DNA of 15,169 nt from Ilyomonas sp964658445 (GTDB lineage Bacteria > Bacteroidota > Bacteroidia > Chitinophagales > Chitinophagaceae). Position numbers and translations under genes: made by a program. Location of the stretch: contig CAZZZH010000097.1 of NCBI GenBank assembly GCA_964658445.1, positions 1 through 15,169 on the forward strand, given 5' to 3'. The notes below the pieces were generated by a model, which worked only from the letters and a program-made list of their open reading frames with translations, did no database searches and was not told the DNA's origin. Below, piece by piece: positions 7,342-14,059 of this stretch (positions are counted from its first letter, which is position 1; the number at the start of each line of letters is the position of its first letter).

Positions 7342-7685
7342 TAAAGTTTATTGCCTTCTTTTGGAAATACAAGCCAGGGCTGGAAAGTTCTGGCTTCTTC
7401 AAAATCCATTGAAGCGTAAGAAAGAATAATGATAACATCTCCCACAGCGCCGCGTCTGGCGGCTGGTCCATTTAAACAAACCGTACCACTGCCACGCTTT
7501 CCTTTGATAAGATAAGTTTCAATGCGCTCACCATTGTTGACATTCACCACTTGTATTTTTTCGTTGGCTATCATATTCGCTGCATCCATCAAGTCTTCAT
7601 CCAGCGTAAGACTGCCCACATACTGCAGATTGGCTTCGGTAATAGTAGCTCTGTGAATCTTCGATTTTAGTATCTCTATTTGCAT
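7341..7685 (-). CDS. panD: Aspartate 1-decarboxylase proenzyme
   Basis: PanD makes beta-alanine from L-aspartate for pantothenate and coenzyme A synthesis. The 114-residue length is typical. YVGSLTLD (22-29) includes the self-cleavage site between G24 and S25, which generates the pyruvoyl cofactor on the new N-terminus. K9 and H11 in LKSKIHRAT are conserved near the active site. NNGERIETYLIKG (50-62) and NGPAARRG (72-79) are the other core motifs. The gene is transcribed from the promoter at 7693-7723 with almost no leader and overlaps rfaE2 by one base. The panB and panC genes are not in the window. Confidence 0.96.
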   Translation of the reverse strand: MQIEILKSKIHRATITEANLQYVGSLTLDEDLMDAANMIANEKIQVVNVNNGERIETYLIKGKRGSGTVCLNGPAARRGAVGDVIIILSYASMDFEEARTFQPWLVFPKEGNKL

Positions 7686-7692
7686 AGCGGCG

Positions 7693-7723
7693 CAAAGGTA
7701 TAGGGAATTTTCTGTGGGTCAAA
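7693..7723 (-). promoter_or_regulatory. Bacteroidota-type promoter of panD-rfaE2
   Basis: Read on the minus strand, TTTG (7723-7720), 19 bases, and TACCTTTG (7700-7693) match TTTG-N19-TAnnTTTG exactly. Only 7 bases separate the -7 box from the panD ATG at 7685, which predicts a leaderless or nearly leaderless mRNA. Confidence 0.8.
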
Positions 7724-7735
7724 CACTGCAGTAAG

Positions 7736-7754
7736 GTTATGACTTATCCATAAC
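7736..7754. repeat. Small inverted repeat between divergent panD and lipoprotein genes
   Basis: GTTATG (7736-7741) and CATAAC (7749-7754) are exact reverse complements separated by 7 bases. The repeat sits just upstream of the panD -33 box and 47 bases before the lipoprotein ATG, so it could be an operator. A 6-bp repeat may also arise by chance. Confidence 0.3.
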
Positions 7755-7800
7755 AAAACGAAATTGCACAGTTCTTGTTTACACAGCAGTAAATGTTTTT

Positions 7801-8031
7801 ATGAAAAGAATAATTGCAGTTCTTATTATTACAGCTTCTATCGCTGCCTGCGGCAACAAAACAAATGATGGCAGCACCGCGCCAGGCAATGATGCTGCCG
7901 GTGGTACAACGCCTTCTATAACTTCGGGCAATAATGCCGCGCGCCAGGGGCAGGAAATACCTACCGATTCGGTAGAAACCAGCAAGGATAGCACCGGCAA
8001 TATCCATCCTGCCGATACGACTAAAAAGTAG
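7801..8031 (+). CDS. Small lipoprotein, unknown function
   Basis: The 76-residue product starts MKRIIAVLI, has a short hydrophobic core, and a signal peptidase II lipobox ending IAAC with the acylated cysteine at position 17. After the cysteine the chain is low-complexity and polar (G, N, S, T, D), with no recognised fold. It looks like a disordered lipid-anchored peptide. The residues right after the cysteine (GNKTND) have no acidic cluster, so the Bacteroidota surface-export signal is not evident and a periplasm-facing anchor is more likely. The TAG stop at 8029-8031 lies 38 bases before cmk, so the two may be co-transcribed. The divergent panD promoter lies upstream. No family name can be given. 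Confidence 0.75.
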   Translation: MKRIIAVLIITASIAACGNKTNDGSTAPGNDAAGGTTPSITSGNNAARQGQEIPTDSVETSKDSTGNIHPADTTKK

Positions 8032-8069
8032 TGATTACTGAATTGGATTTTGCTGCATCTTTACGCTTT

Positions 8070-8747
8070 ATGCAGCCCATTATCATTACCATCGATGGTT
8101 ATTCTTCATGCGGCAAAAGCACGCTGGCAAAGGCTTTGGCGAAAGAATTGAAATATATCTTTATTGATAGCGGTGCTATGTACCGCGCTATTACATTATA
8201 CTTTCTACAAAATAAAGTCAGCTTTACTGATAAAGATGAAATCAATAAGGCTTTGGAAAAGATCCATCTTTCATTCCGGCGAAACTTAGATACTGGTAAT
8301 AACGATATTTTTTTAAATGAGGATAATGTTTCTCTTGCCATTCGCGAGATGAACGTTAGCGACTGCGTAAGCGAAGTATCTGCTATAAAAGAAGTTCGCG
8401 AATCGGCTGTGGCACAGCAACAAAAGATGGGTTTGCAAAAAGGTCTGGTCATGGATGGCAGAGACATTGGCACGACGGTTTTTCCGCAGGCGGAACTAAA
8501 AATCTTTATGACGGCCGACATTGAAACCCGCGTCTGGCGCAGGTTTCAGGAGTTATTGCCACAGAACCCAAACCTCACGATAGAAGAGGTAAAAAAGAAT
8601 TTGGAAAAACGTGATTACATAGACAGCCATCGTGAGGTAAGCCCGCTTCGCAAGGCTGAGGATGCTATTGTCTTAGACAATACGAATTTTACAATGCAGC
8701 AGCAACTGCAGCTGGCATTAGGTTGGGCAAAAGAAAGAATGAGTTAA
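8070..8747 (+). CDS. cmk: Cytidylate kinase
   Basis: Cmk phosphorylates CMP and dCMP with ATP in the cytosol, feeding RNA, DNA and CDP-linked phospholipid synthesis. The 225-residue protein has the P-loop GYSSCGKST (10-18), the NMP-binding motif DSGAMYRA (33-40) and VMDGRDIGTTVFP (127-139). The RDYIDSHREVSPLRKAEDA lid and C-terminal segment spans 181-199. The frame is open upstream to a GTG at 8031 that overlaps the lipoprotein stop, but that would add 13 residues unlike the family. The ATG at 8070 gives the expected start, MQPIIITIDG. CATCTTTA at 8056-8063 is a partial -7 box just before this ATG. It faces the E1 gene tail to tail. Confidence 0.95.
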   Translation: MQPIIITIDGYSSCGKSTLAKALAKELKYIFIDSGAMYRAITLYFLQNKVSFTDKDEINKALEKIHLSFRRNLDTGNNDIFLNEDNVSLAIREMNVSDCVSEVSAIKEVRESAVAQQQKMGLQKGLVMDGRDIGTTVFPQAELKIFMTADIETRVWRRFQELLPQNPNLTIEEVKKNLEKRDYIDSHREVSPLRKAEDAIVLDNTNFTMQQQLQLALGWAKERMS

Positions 8748-8851
8748 GTAATTAACACTTTTCTTTAGTAAGTATGATTGCAAAAAGCATTCGCTGGCAA
8801 GAGATAATTATTTTACAAAACTGTTGTAGAAGTCCTTTCTTAAAAACGACT

Positions 8852-8871
8852 TATTGTTTTAAAATACAATA
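8852..8871. terminator. Weak AT-rich hairpin between convergent cmk and E1 genes
   Basis: TATTGT (8852-8857) and ACAATA (8866-8871) pair around an AT core. It has only one GC pair per arm, so it may be too weak to terminate on its own. It is the only hairpin seen in this spacer. Confidence 0.3.
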
Positions 8872-8877
8872 CTATCC

Positions 8878-11271
8878 TTACTCGCGCATCATCGCCTGTA
8901 TTGTTTCTATTACATCTTCTGTGTTGGGTTTAGAGAAATAATCGCCGTCGCTGCCGTATGCCGGGCGATGTGGTTTAGCAGCAAGCGTTTTGGGTGCAAC
9001 ATCGAGATATTTATAACCATTTTGTTTTTCCATTACTTCATTATACATAAATGCAGTTGCCCCACCAGGTACATCTTCATCTACAAATAAAATGCGATTG
9101 GTTTTTTGCAACGATTGTACAATGCGATGATGAATATCGAACGGCAACAAAGTCTGCACATCTATTACTTCGCAGCTAATGCCTAACGTTTGAAGGCGCT
9201 CAGCAGCTTCGGTGATAATACGCAATACAGAACCGTATGAAACAATAGTTACATCGTTGCCTTCACGTATCACCTCTGGCACACCCAGCGGAACGGTAAA
9301 ATCATATAAATTGGAAGGCATTTTTTCTTTTAGGCGATAGCCGTTTAAACATTCAATTACCAATCCAGGATCGTTGCTTCGCAACAATGTGTTGTACATG
9401 CCCGCCGCTTGCGTCATGTTTCGCGGCACACACACATACATACCTCTAAGTGCGTTTATAAGCATCCCTATCGGCGAGCCGCTGTGCCACACACCTTCCA
9501 GCCGGTGACCGCGGGTACGCACAATAAGCGGGCAACTTTGTGTGCCGGCAGTACGGTAATGCAGGCTGGCAACATCATCGGTAAGAGTGTTTAATGTGTA
9601 AACAAGATAATCTAAATACTGAATCTCTGCAATAGCCCGTAAGCCCCGAAACGCAAGCCCATAGCCTTGTCCAATGATTGTGTTCTCGCGAATGCCGGTA
9701 TCGAAAATGCGATGCTCGCCGTACTTTTCCTGCAAGCCTGCAAAGCCCTGATTCACGTCACCTATTTTTCCTACATCTTCTCCAAAAGCAAACACCGTAT
9801 GGTTATTCTCAAACAAAGTATCGAAGTAAGCATTGATAAGTTCATATCCATTTACCGCTTTTGCATCATCCGGTATCACAGCCTTTACTTCTTCTACGTG
9901 CAAGGCGCTCCGGCTTCCTTCATTGTATAAATGTGTGTCGTAGCGTTTCACATTTTCCGCCTTTAAGCGTTTGTAATATTGAACCAGTTCTGCTTTGTTT
10001 GTATCGTTGGTTATAAGCTCTATTGCCTGCGCTACGGTGTGAAGTATATCTTTCCGAACAAGATCGCGGCGCTTTTCTAAATTTCCCGCTAACTGCTGTA
10101 ACAACTGCGCGGTTATTTCATTACCAGCATTGCTGTTTTTCAATAGCTGCACAGCTTCTGCCGCTTCTTCTTTCAGTGGTGCCAGATAATTTTTCCAGGC
10201 ATTATCTCTTGCTTCCCGTACCGTTTTGCGAGCCTGTATTCTTACTGTGTCCAGTTCGTTTTCATCAGCAATTCCGTTTTCTAAAATCCATTCTTTAAAT
10301 TTCTTTACATCATCCCATTCCCGCTCCCAGTTCAGCCGCTCTGCCGACTTGTAACGCTCATGGCTTCCCGATGTTGAATGACCTTGCGGCTGGGTGAGTT
10401 CTTCTACATGAAACACAGCCGGGATGTGGGTTTCGCGCACTTTCTGCAAGCCTTCTTCCAGCACTTCGCACAAGCCTGCATAGTCCCATCCTTTTACACG
10501 ATAGATATCAATGCCATTGGTATTATCTTTCTTTTGAAATCCTTTTAAAGCTGCGGAAATAGACCCTTTAGTAGTTTGATAAGTCACGGGCACCGAAATG
10601 CCATAACCATCATCCCACACAAACACTGCCAGTGGCACCTGGAGCACGCCAGCCGCATTGATGGTTTCCCAGAACATGCCCTCTGATGTAGAGGAATCGC
10701 CAATCGTACAGAAGCAGATTTCGTTACCATCGTTTGATAACTGAGATAAATGTTGCAGCGATGGATTGTCCCGAAACACTTTCGAAGCAAACGCAAAACC
10801 TAAGGCACGCGGCATCTGCCCGGCGGTTGGCGACATATCTGCAGATATATTTTTTAACTGTGCAAGCGGAAGCCAGTTGCCATCACTGTCTACATTGGGT
10901 GTAGAGAAATGACCCACCATTTGCCTGCCGGCACTAAAAGGTTCGCGGCTGCTATCGGCATCGGCATAAAGCTGCGCAAAGAACTGTTCTAATGTTGCCA
11001 AGCCGGACGACAACATAAAGGTCTGATCGCGGTAATAACCTGCCCTGAAATCGCCAGGCTGAAAGAACTTTGCCATAGCCGTTTGCGCTACTTCCTTACC
11101 ATCGCTAAATACACCAAATTTTGCTTTGCCAGTCAGCACTTCACGCCTGCCCATCAGGCTGGCTTCGCGGCTGATTATGCACTTGGTGTAGTCGTTAATT
11201 ACCTCATTGCGAAAGGCTTCATAAGATAGCATAGCCTCGTTCTCGGAAACAACAGCAGAGGGATTTTCCAT
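8878..11271 (-). CDS. 2-oxoacid dehydrogenase E1, fused alpha and beta subunits (branched-chain type likely)
   Basis: One 797-residue chain joins both E1 subunits of a thiamine-diphosphate 2-oxoacid dehydrogenase. The alpha part (about 15-370) has GKEVAQTAMA, the cofactor motif GDSSTSEGMF (191-200) ending in WDDGYGIS (219-226), and the phosphorylation-loop-like GHSTSGSHERY (297-307). A charged helical linker (about 370-470) follows. The beta part has FGEDVGKIGDV (496-506) with the catalytic-type glutamate E498, then DTGIREN, EIQYLDY and RTRGHRLEGVWHSGSP. A transketolase C-terminal domain covers about 660-797. Such E1 chains oxidatively decarboxylate branched-chain 2-oxoacids or pyruvate in a complex with lipoyl E2 and E3, neither of which is in the window. 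The usual Asn-Asn at the end of the cofactor motif is Asp-Asp here. The substrate is inferred. Confidence 0.9.
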   Translation of the reverse strand: MENPSAVVSENEAMLSYEAFRNEVINDYTKCIISREASLMGRREVLTGKAKFGVFSDGKEVAQTAMAKFFQPGDFRAGYYRDQTFMLSSGLATLEQFFAQLYADADSSREPFSAGRQMVGHFSTPNVDSDGNWLPLAQLKNISADMSPTAGQMPRALGFAFASKVFRDNPSLQHLSQLSNDGNEICFCTIGDSSTSEGMFWETINAAGVLQVPLAVFVWDDGYGISVPVTYQTTKGSISAALKGFQKKDNTNGIDIYRVKGWDYAGLCEVLEEGLQKVRETHIPAVFHVEELTQPQGHSTSGSHERYKSAERLNWEREWDDVKKFKEWILENGIADENELDTVRIQARKTVREARDNAWKNYLAPLKEEAAEAVQLLKNSNAGNEITAQLLQQLAGNLEKRRDLVRKDILHTVAQAIELITNDTNKAELVQYYKRLKAENVKRYDTHLYNEGSRSALHVEEVKAVIPDDAKAVNGYELINAYFDTLFENNHTVFAFGEDVGKIGDVNQGFAGLQEKYGEHRIFDTGIRENTIIGQGYGLAFRGLRAIAEIQYLDYLVYTLNTLTDDVASLHYRTAGTQSCPLIVRTRGHRLEGVWHSGSPIGMLINALRGMYVCVPRNMTQAAGMYNTLLRSNDPGLVIECLNGYRLKEKMPSNLYDFTVPLGVPEVIREGNDVTIVSYGSVLRIITEAAERLQTLGISCEVIDVQTLLPFDIHHRIVQSLQKTNRILFVDEDVPGGATAFMYNEVMEKQNGYKYLDVAPKTLAAKPHRPAYGSDGDYFSKPNTEDVIETIQAMMRE

Positions 11272-11275
11272 GTGT

Positions 11276-11283
11276 CAAAAGTA
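11276..11283 (-). promoter_or_regulatory. TAnnTTTG -7 box immediately before the E1 gene
   Basis: Read on the minus strand, TACTTTTG (11283-11276) matches TAnnTTTG exactly and ends 4 bases before the ATG at 11271. No TTTG lies at 19 bases. The nearest TTTG words are in the palindrome cluster at 11288-11310, at shorter spacing. A weak -33 box may mean the promoter needs an activator. Confidence 0.55.
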
Positions 11284-11287
11284 TTAG

Positions 11288-11310
11288 TTTGCAAACAAAC
11301 GCGTGTTTGT
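11288..11310. repeat. Overlapping GTTTG/CAAAC palindromes upstream of the E1 promoter
   Basis: GTTTGCAAAC (11288-11297) is a perfect 10-base palindrome. Overlapping it, ACAAAC (11295-11300) and GTTTGT (11305-11310) form a second inverted repeat around GCGT. The cluster begins 4 bases beyond the E1 -7 box, within the E1 promoter, and looks like an operator with several half-sites. Confidence 0.5.
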
Positions 11311-11312
11311 AG

Positions 11313-11344
11313 AAATCGTTAGGGAATAAAGGTAAAAACGATTT
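11313..11344. repeat. Inverted repeat AAATCGTT-N16-AACGATTT
   Basis: AAATCGTT (11313-11320) and AACGATTT (11337-11344) are exact reverse complements separated by 16 bases. The right half is part of TAAAAACGATTTGG, which also occurs at 3014-3027 in the tRNA-Asn promoter. It lies between two divergent genes, at 42-73 bases from the E1 ATG. Confidence 0.45.
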
Positions 11345-11508
11345 GGTAATGATGAAGCAGGATCATAATTTATTAATCACAAGACGTGAATAAATATTAT
11401 TCTCATCTCGGCCGCAGAATGTCTTAAACTTTGACCATATTCGGTGTTCCCTGTTCGATGCCTGCTATCTTCGCTTTGATTTTGAAGTACTGATAAAATC
11501 ATTAACGA

Positions 11509-12273
11509 ATGAGCCAACAACCTAACAACTGGCTGAAAGAAATTGCCGGCAGACTGTGGGCGGTATGGGCATTACTGCTCTTTGCAGCAACGATGCTGAT
11601 TGCTATGCTTTTTTATGCGGCTTGCTATGTTATGAAAGAACCGCATGCCGCAAGATGGCATCGTCGTGTATCGATTGTATGGATGACTTTATACCTGAAT
11701 CTAATCGGTTGCCCTTTGAGGGTAAGCGGTAAAGAACATTTTGCCGAAGGCGAAAACTATGTGGTCGTTTGCAACCACAATAGTTTTATGGATGTGCCCG
11801 TTACCACCCCGTTTATGCCTCATGCCAATAAGACAATTGCTAAGAAAGGATTTGCAAGGATACCTGTATTTGGATGGATCTATAGCTTAGGCAGCGTGCT
11901 GGTAGACAGGAAAAGCCCCGACAGCCGGAAGAGAAGCTACAATCGCATGAAAGCCGTGCTGAGATTGGGTTTAGACATGGTTATCTATCCTGAAGGTACA
12001 CGCAATAAAAGTGATAAACCGTTAGGTAATTTTCATGATGGAGCGTTCCGGCTGGCGAAAGATTGCAACAAACCTGTTATGCCAACACTGATTTTCAACA
12101 CGCGAAAAGTATTACCGGCTTCCAAGCCCTTCTTTGTGTTGCCGCATACTTTATACATGCACTTTTTACCACCGGTTTCTCCAGTCGGTTTATCGATAGA
12201 AGAATTAAAAGAAAAGGTTTTTACAACAATGTGGAAGTATTATGAGGAGAATGAGGGGAAGCATGAAAAATAA
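11509..12273 (+). CDS. plsC: 1-acyl-sn-glycerol-3-phosphate acyltransferase family protein
   Basis: PlsC-type enzymes add the second acyl chain to lysophosphatidate at the inner membrane, giving phosphatidate for phospholipid synthesis. The 254-residue protein begins with a hydrophobic segment at about 18-42. NHNSFMD (89-95) holds the HX4D catalytic pair H90 and D95. FARIPVFGWIYSLGSVLVDR (115-134) is motif II-like. YPEGTRN (160-166) is the glycerophosphate-binding motif, and KPVMPT (188-193) is the last. The ATG at 11509 has no strong Shine-Dalgarno. TATCTTCG at 11466-11473 is a one-mismatch -7 box 35 bases upstream with no clear -33 partner. The gene diverges from E1. An ornithine-lipid or other acyltransferase of the same family cannot be excluded. 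Confidence 0.85.
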   Translation: MSQQPNNWLKEIAGRLWAVWALLLFAATMLIAMLFYAACYVMKEPHAARWHRRVSIVWMTLYLNLIGCPLRVSGKEHFAEGENYVVVCNHNSFMDVPVTTPFMPHANKTIAKKGFARIPVFGWIYSLGSVLVDRKSPDSRKRSYNRMKAVLRLGLDMVIYPEGTRNKSDKPLGNFHDGAFRLAKDCNKPVMPTLIFNTRKVLPASKPFFVLPHTLYMHFLPPVSPVGLSIEELKEKVFTTMWKYYEENEGKHEK

Positions 12274-12275
12274 CA

Positions 12276-12299
12276 AGAAAGCGACAACAGCTTTTCTTT
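12276..12299 (+). terminator. Weak hairpin after the acyltransferase gene
   Basis: AAGAAAGC (12276-12282 region) can pair with GCTTTTCTT (12290-12298) with one bulged T and a 7-base loop, ending in a T-rich tail. It starts a few bases after the stop codon. The stem is short, so this call is tentative. Confidence 0.35.
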
Positions 12300-12349
12300 G
12301 GTTTTCATCCAGAAGCAACAAAGCAGCTGCGATTAACCGTCTTCATCTA

Positions 12350-13009
12350 TTAACTGAACTTCATCTCCGGTACTTCGTTAGGAGCTATTAAATGACCAGC
12401 CGTTTTATTTCTGATCTCTTCTAAACTCACGCCAGGTGCACGTTCCAGTAATAAAAAACCTGAGTTGGTAATTTGTAAAACAGCCAGTTCTGTCACTACT
12501 TTTTTTACGCAACCCATGCCGGTTAGTGGCAATGTGCAACGAGACAACAGCTTGCTTTCACCTTTTGGGTTGGTGTGCTGCATGGCAACAATAATGTTCT
12601 TAGCAGAAGCTACTAAATCCATGGCACCACCCATGCCTTTTACCATTTTGCCAGGTATCTTCCAGTTGGCAATATCGCCGGTTTCGCTTACTTCCATCGC
12701 TCCTAAAACGGTAAGGTCTATTTTACCGGCGCGTATCATTCCAAAGCTTTCGGCACTATCAAAAAAAGCAGCGCCGGGCAAAACGGTTACGGTTTCTTTA
12801 CCGGCGTTAATCAGGTCAGCATTTATCTCTTCTTCTGTAGGATAAGCGCCGGTGCCAAGTATGCCGTTTTCGCTTTGCAATATTAATGTCATGCCCTGCG
12901 GAATATAGTTAGCAACAAGTGTTGGAATACCTATACCGAGATTGACATACATCCCGTCTTCCAGTTCCTGTGCAATGCGCTTGGCGATGCCGTATTTATC
13001 TAAAGCCAT
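12350..13009 (-). CDS. scoB: Succinyl-CoA:3-ketoacid CoA-transferase, subunit B
   Basis: With subunit A it exchanges coenzyme A between succinyl-CoA and acetoacetate or related 3-oxoacids in the cytosol. The 219-residue length is normal for this subunit. NLGIGIP (23-29) is the glycine-rich N-terminal motif. SENGILG (46-52) contains the catalytic glutamate E47, which carries the acyl-glutamyl intermediate. GAMEVS (103-108) and KGMGGAMDLV (124-133) are further family motifs. It lies downstream of scoA on the same strand, with a 54-base spacer free of G on the coding strand. AtoA-type acetate:acetoacetate transferase is the main alternative. The overall sequence fits SCOT better. Confidence 0.93.
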   Translation of the reverse strand: MALDKYGIAKRIAQELEDGMYVNLGIGIPTLVANYIPQGMTLILQSENGILGTGAYPTEEEINADLINAGKETVTVLPGAAFFDSAESFGMIRAGKIDLTVLGAMEVSETGDIANWKIPGKMVKGMGGAMDLVASAKNIIVAMQHTNPKGESKLLSRCTLPLTGMGCVKKVVTELAVLQITNSGFLLLERAPGVSLEEIRNKTAGHLIAPNEVPEMKFS

Positions 13010-13063
13010 GTTGATTTATGATGTTAGATGTGTAATGTAGGATGTGATAGTGACGAATAGAAT

Positions 13064-13756
13064 CTATAATCGCACTGTTCTGCGCTCTATTCTTTTCTCA
13101 TAGTTTGTTCCCTGGAAAATGCGGTGCACATATACACTTGCTACATGTACATCATCCGGGTCTATTTGTCCTGGTTCAACCAGTTCTTCCACTTCAGCAA
13201 TCGTTACGGTTCCGGCCTTTGCCATAGCTACTGAAAAGTTGCGCGTGGTCTTGCGAAAAACTAGGTTCCCCATCGTATCTCCTTTCCAGGCTTTCACTAA
13301 TGCGAAGTCGGCTGGCAATGCATATTCCATCAAATAATTCTTGTTGTTAAATTCTCTTTCTTCTTTGCCTTCTGCCACTTCTGTACCATAGCCGGCAGGT
13401 GTATAAAACGCAGGAATACCAAGGGCTGCCATGTGTATGCGTGTGGCGAGTGTGCCTTGCGGAATAAGTTCTACTTCGAGCTCGCCGGACAGTAATTGCC
13501 GCTCAAACTCGGCATTCTCTCCCACATAGCTACTGATCATTTTTTTAACCTGGCGGCTTTGTAATAACAAGCCCAAGCCAAAACCATCCACACCCGCGTT
13601 GTTAGAGATACAGGTAAGATTTTTTATCCCTTTTTCTTTGAGCGCAGCAATGCTGTTTTCCGGAATACCGCATAAACCAAAACCGCCTAACATAAGTGTA
13701 GCGCCATCTTGTATATCGGCAATGGCTGACTGAGCATTGGTGAATACTTTCTTCAT
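13064..13756 (-). CDS. scoA: Succinyl-CoA:3-ketoacid CoA-transferase, subunit A
   Basis: This is the first gene of the scoA-scoB pair. The 230-residue protein carries GGFGLCGIPE (24-33), the coenzyme A-binding signature of subunit A, then CISNNAGVDGFG (49-60), YVGENAEF (77-84), ELIPQGTLATRI (95-106) and TPAGYGTEVAEGKE (118-131), all typical of the family. It binds CoA, while subunit B provides the nucleophilic glutamate. Transcription probably starts at the promoter at 13793-13823. In the window these genes sit with a 2-oxoacid dehydrogenase E1 and icd, consistent with use of ketone bodies or products of branched-chain amino acid breakdown, although they are separate units. Confidence 0.94.
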   Translation of the reverse strand: MKKVFTNAQSAIADIQDGATLMLGGFGLCGIPENSIAALKEKGIKNLTCISNNAGVDGFGLGLLLQSRQVKKMISSYVGENAEFERQLLSGELEVELIPQGTLATRIHMAALGIPAFYTPAGYGTEVAEGKEEREFNNKNYLMEYALPADFALVKAWKGDTMGNLVFRKTTRNFSVAMAKAGTVTIAEVEELVEPGQIDPDDVHVASVYVHRIFQGTNYEKRIERRTVRL

Positions 13757-14010
13757 TGTAAAGCAAGCGAGTTAATTAAAAACGTTAGGTTGTAAAAGTA
13801 AGTGTTCATTATAAAATGGCAAGTTTAGAATCTTCTTGTTGGGTTAGAGTGAAACAGTTTTTTCATTGCCGAATTGGTAACAAATCGCACAAGAGAGATT
13901 GTTGTTACTAAGAAAAGACAAACAAACCTCGATAACAATGATTATTGAAGAGGCGAAACTCTTTTTCATAATAGAACTGCTGTATAAATTATTCGTGTTT
14001 TTTGTCAAAC
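13757..14010. other. Spacer between icd terminator and scoA
   Basis: Apart from the candidate scoA promoter, this AT-rich stretch has no firm gene. On the minus strand an ATG at 13969 opens a 41-residue frame (MKKSFASSIIIVIEV...) ending at 13844, with a basic start and hydrophobic stretch like a signal peptide. It has no promoter or ribosome-binding site that I can support, so it is left as a possible small peptide only. Confidence 0.3.
13793..13823 (-). promoter_or_regulatory. Candidate promoter of scoA-scoB
   Basis: On the minus strand, CTTG (13823-13820), 19 bases, and TACTTTTA (13800-13793) are each one mismatch from TTTG and TAnnTTTG, at the exact consensus spacing. The -7 box ends 36 bases before the scoA ATG, leaving a normal short leader. 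Confidence 0.5.
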
Positions 14011-14041
14011 AAAAAGCCGTTGACAGCGTCAACGGCTTTTT
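14011..14041 (-). terminator. Strong terminator of icd
   Basis: AAAAAGCCGTTGAC (14011-14024) and GTCAACGGCTTTTT (14028-14041) form a perfect 14-bp stem with a 3-base loop. On the minus strand the stem ends GGCTTTTT, followed by GTTT. It lies 18 bases after the icd stop. The structure is nearly symmetrical and would also work on the plus strand. Confidence 0.93.
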
Positions 14042-14059
14042 GCTATGTAGTTTAATTCT

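Noticed and set aside
8031..8069. GTG start for cmk overlapping the lipoprotein stop
   Set aside because: It would add 13 residues not seen in cytidylate kinases. The ATG at 8070 gives the usual N-terminus right before the P-loop.
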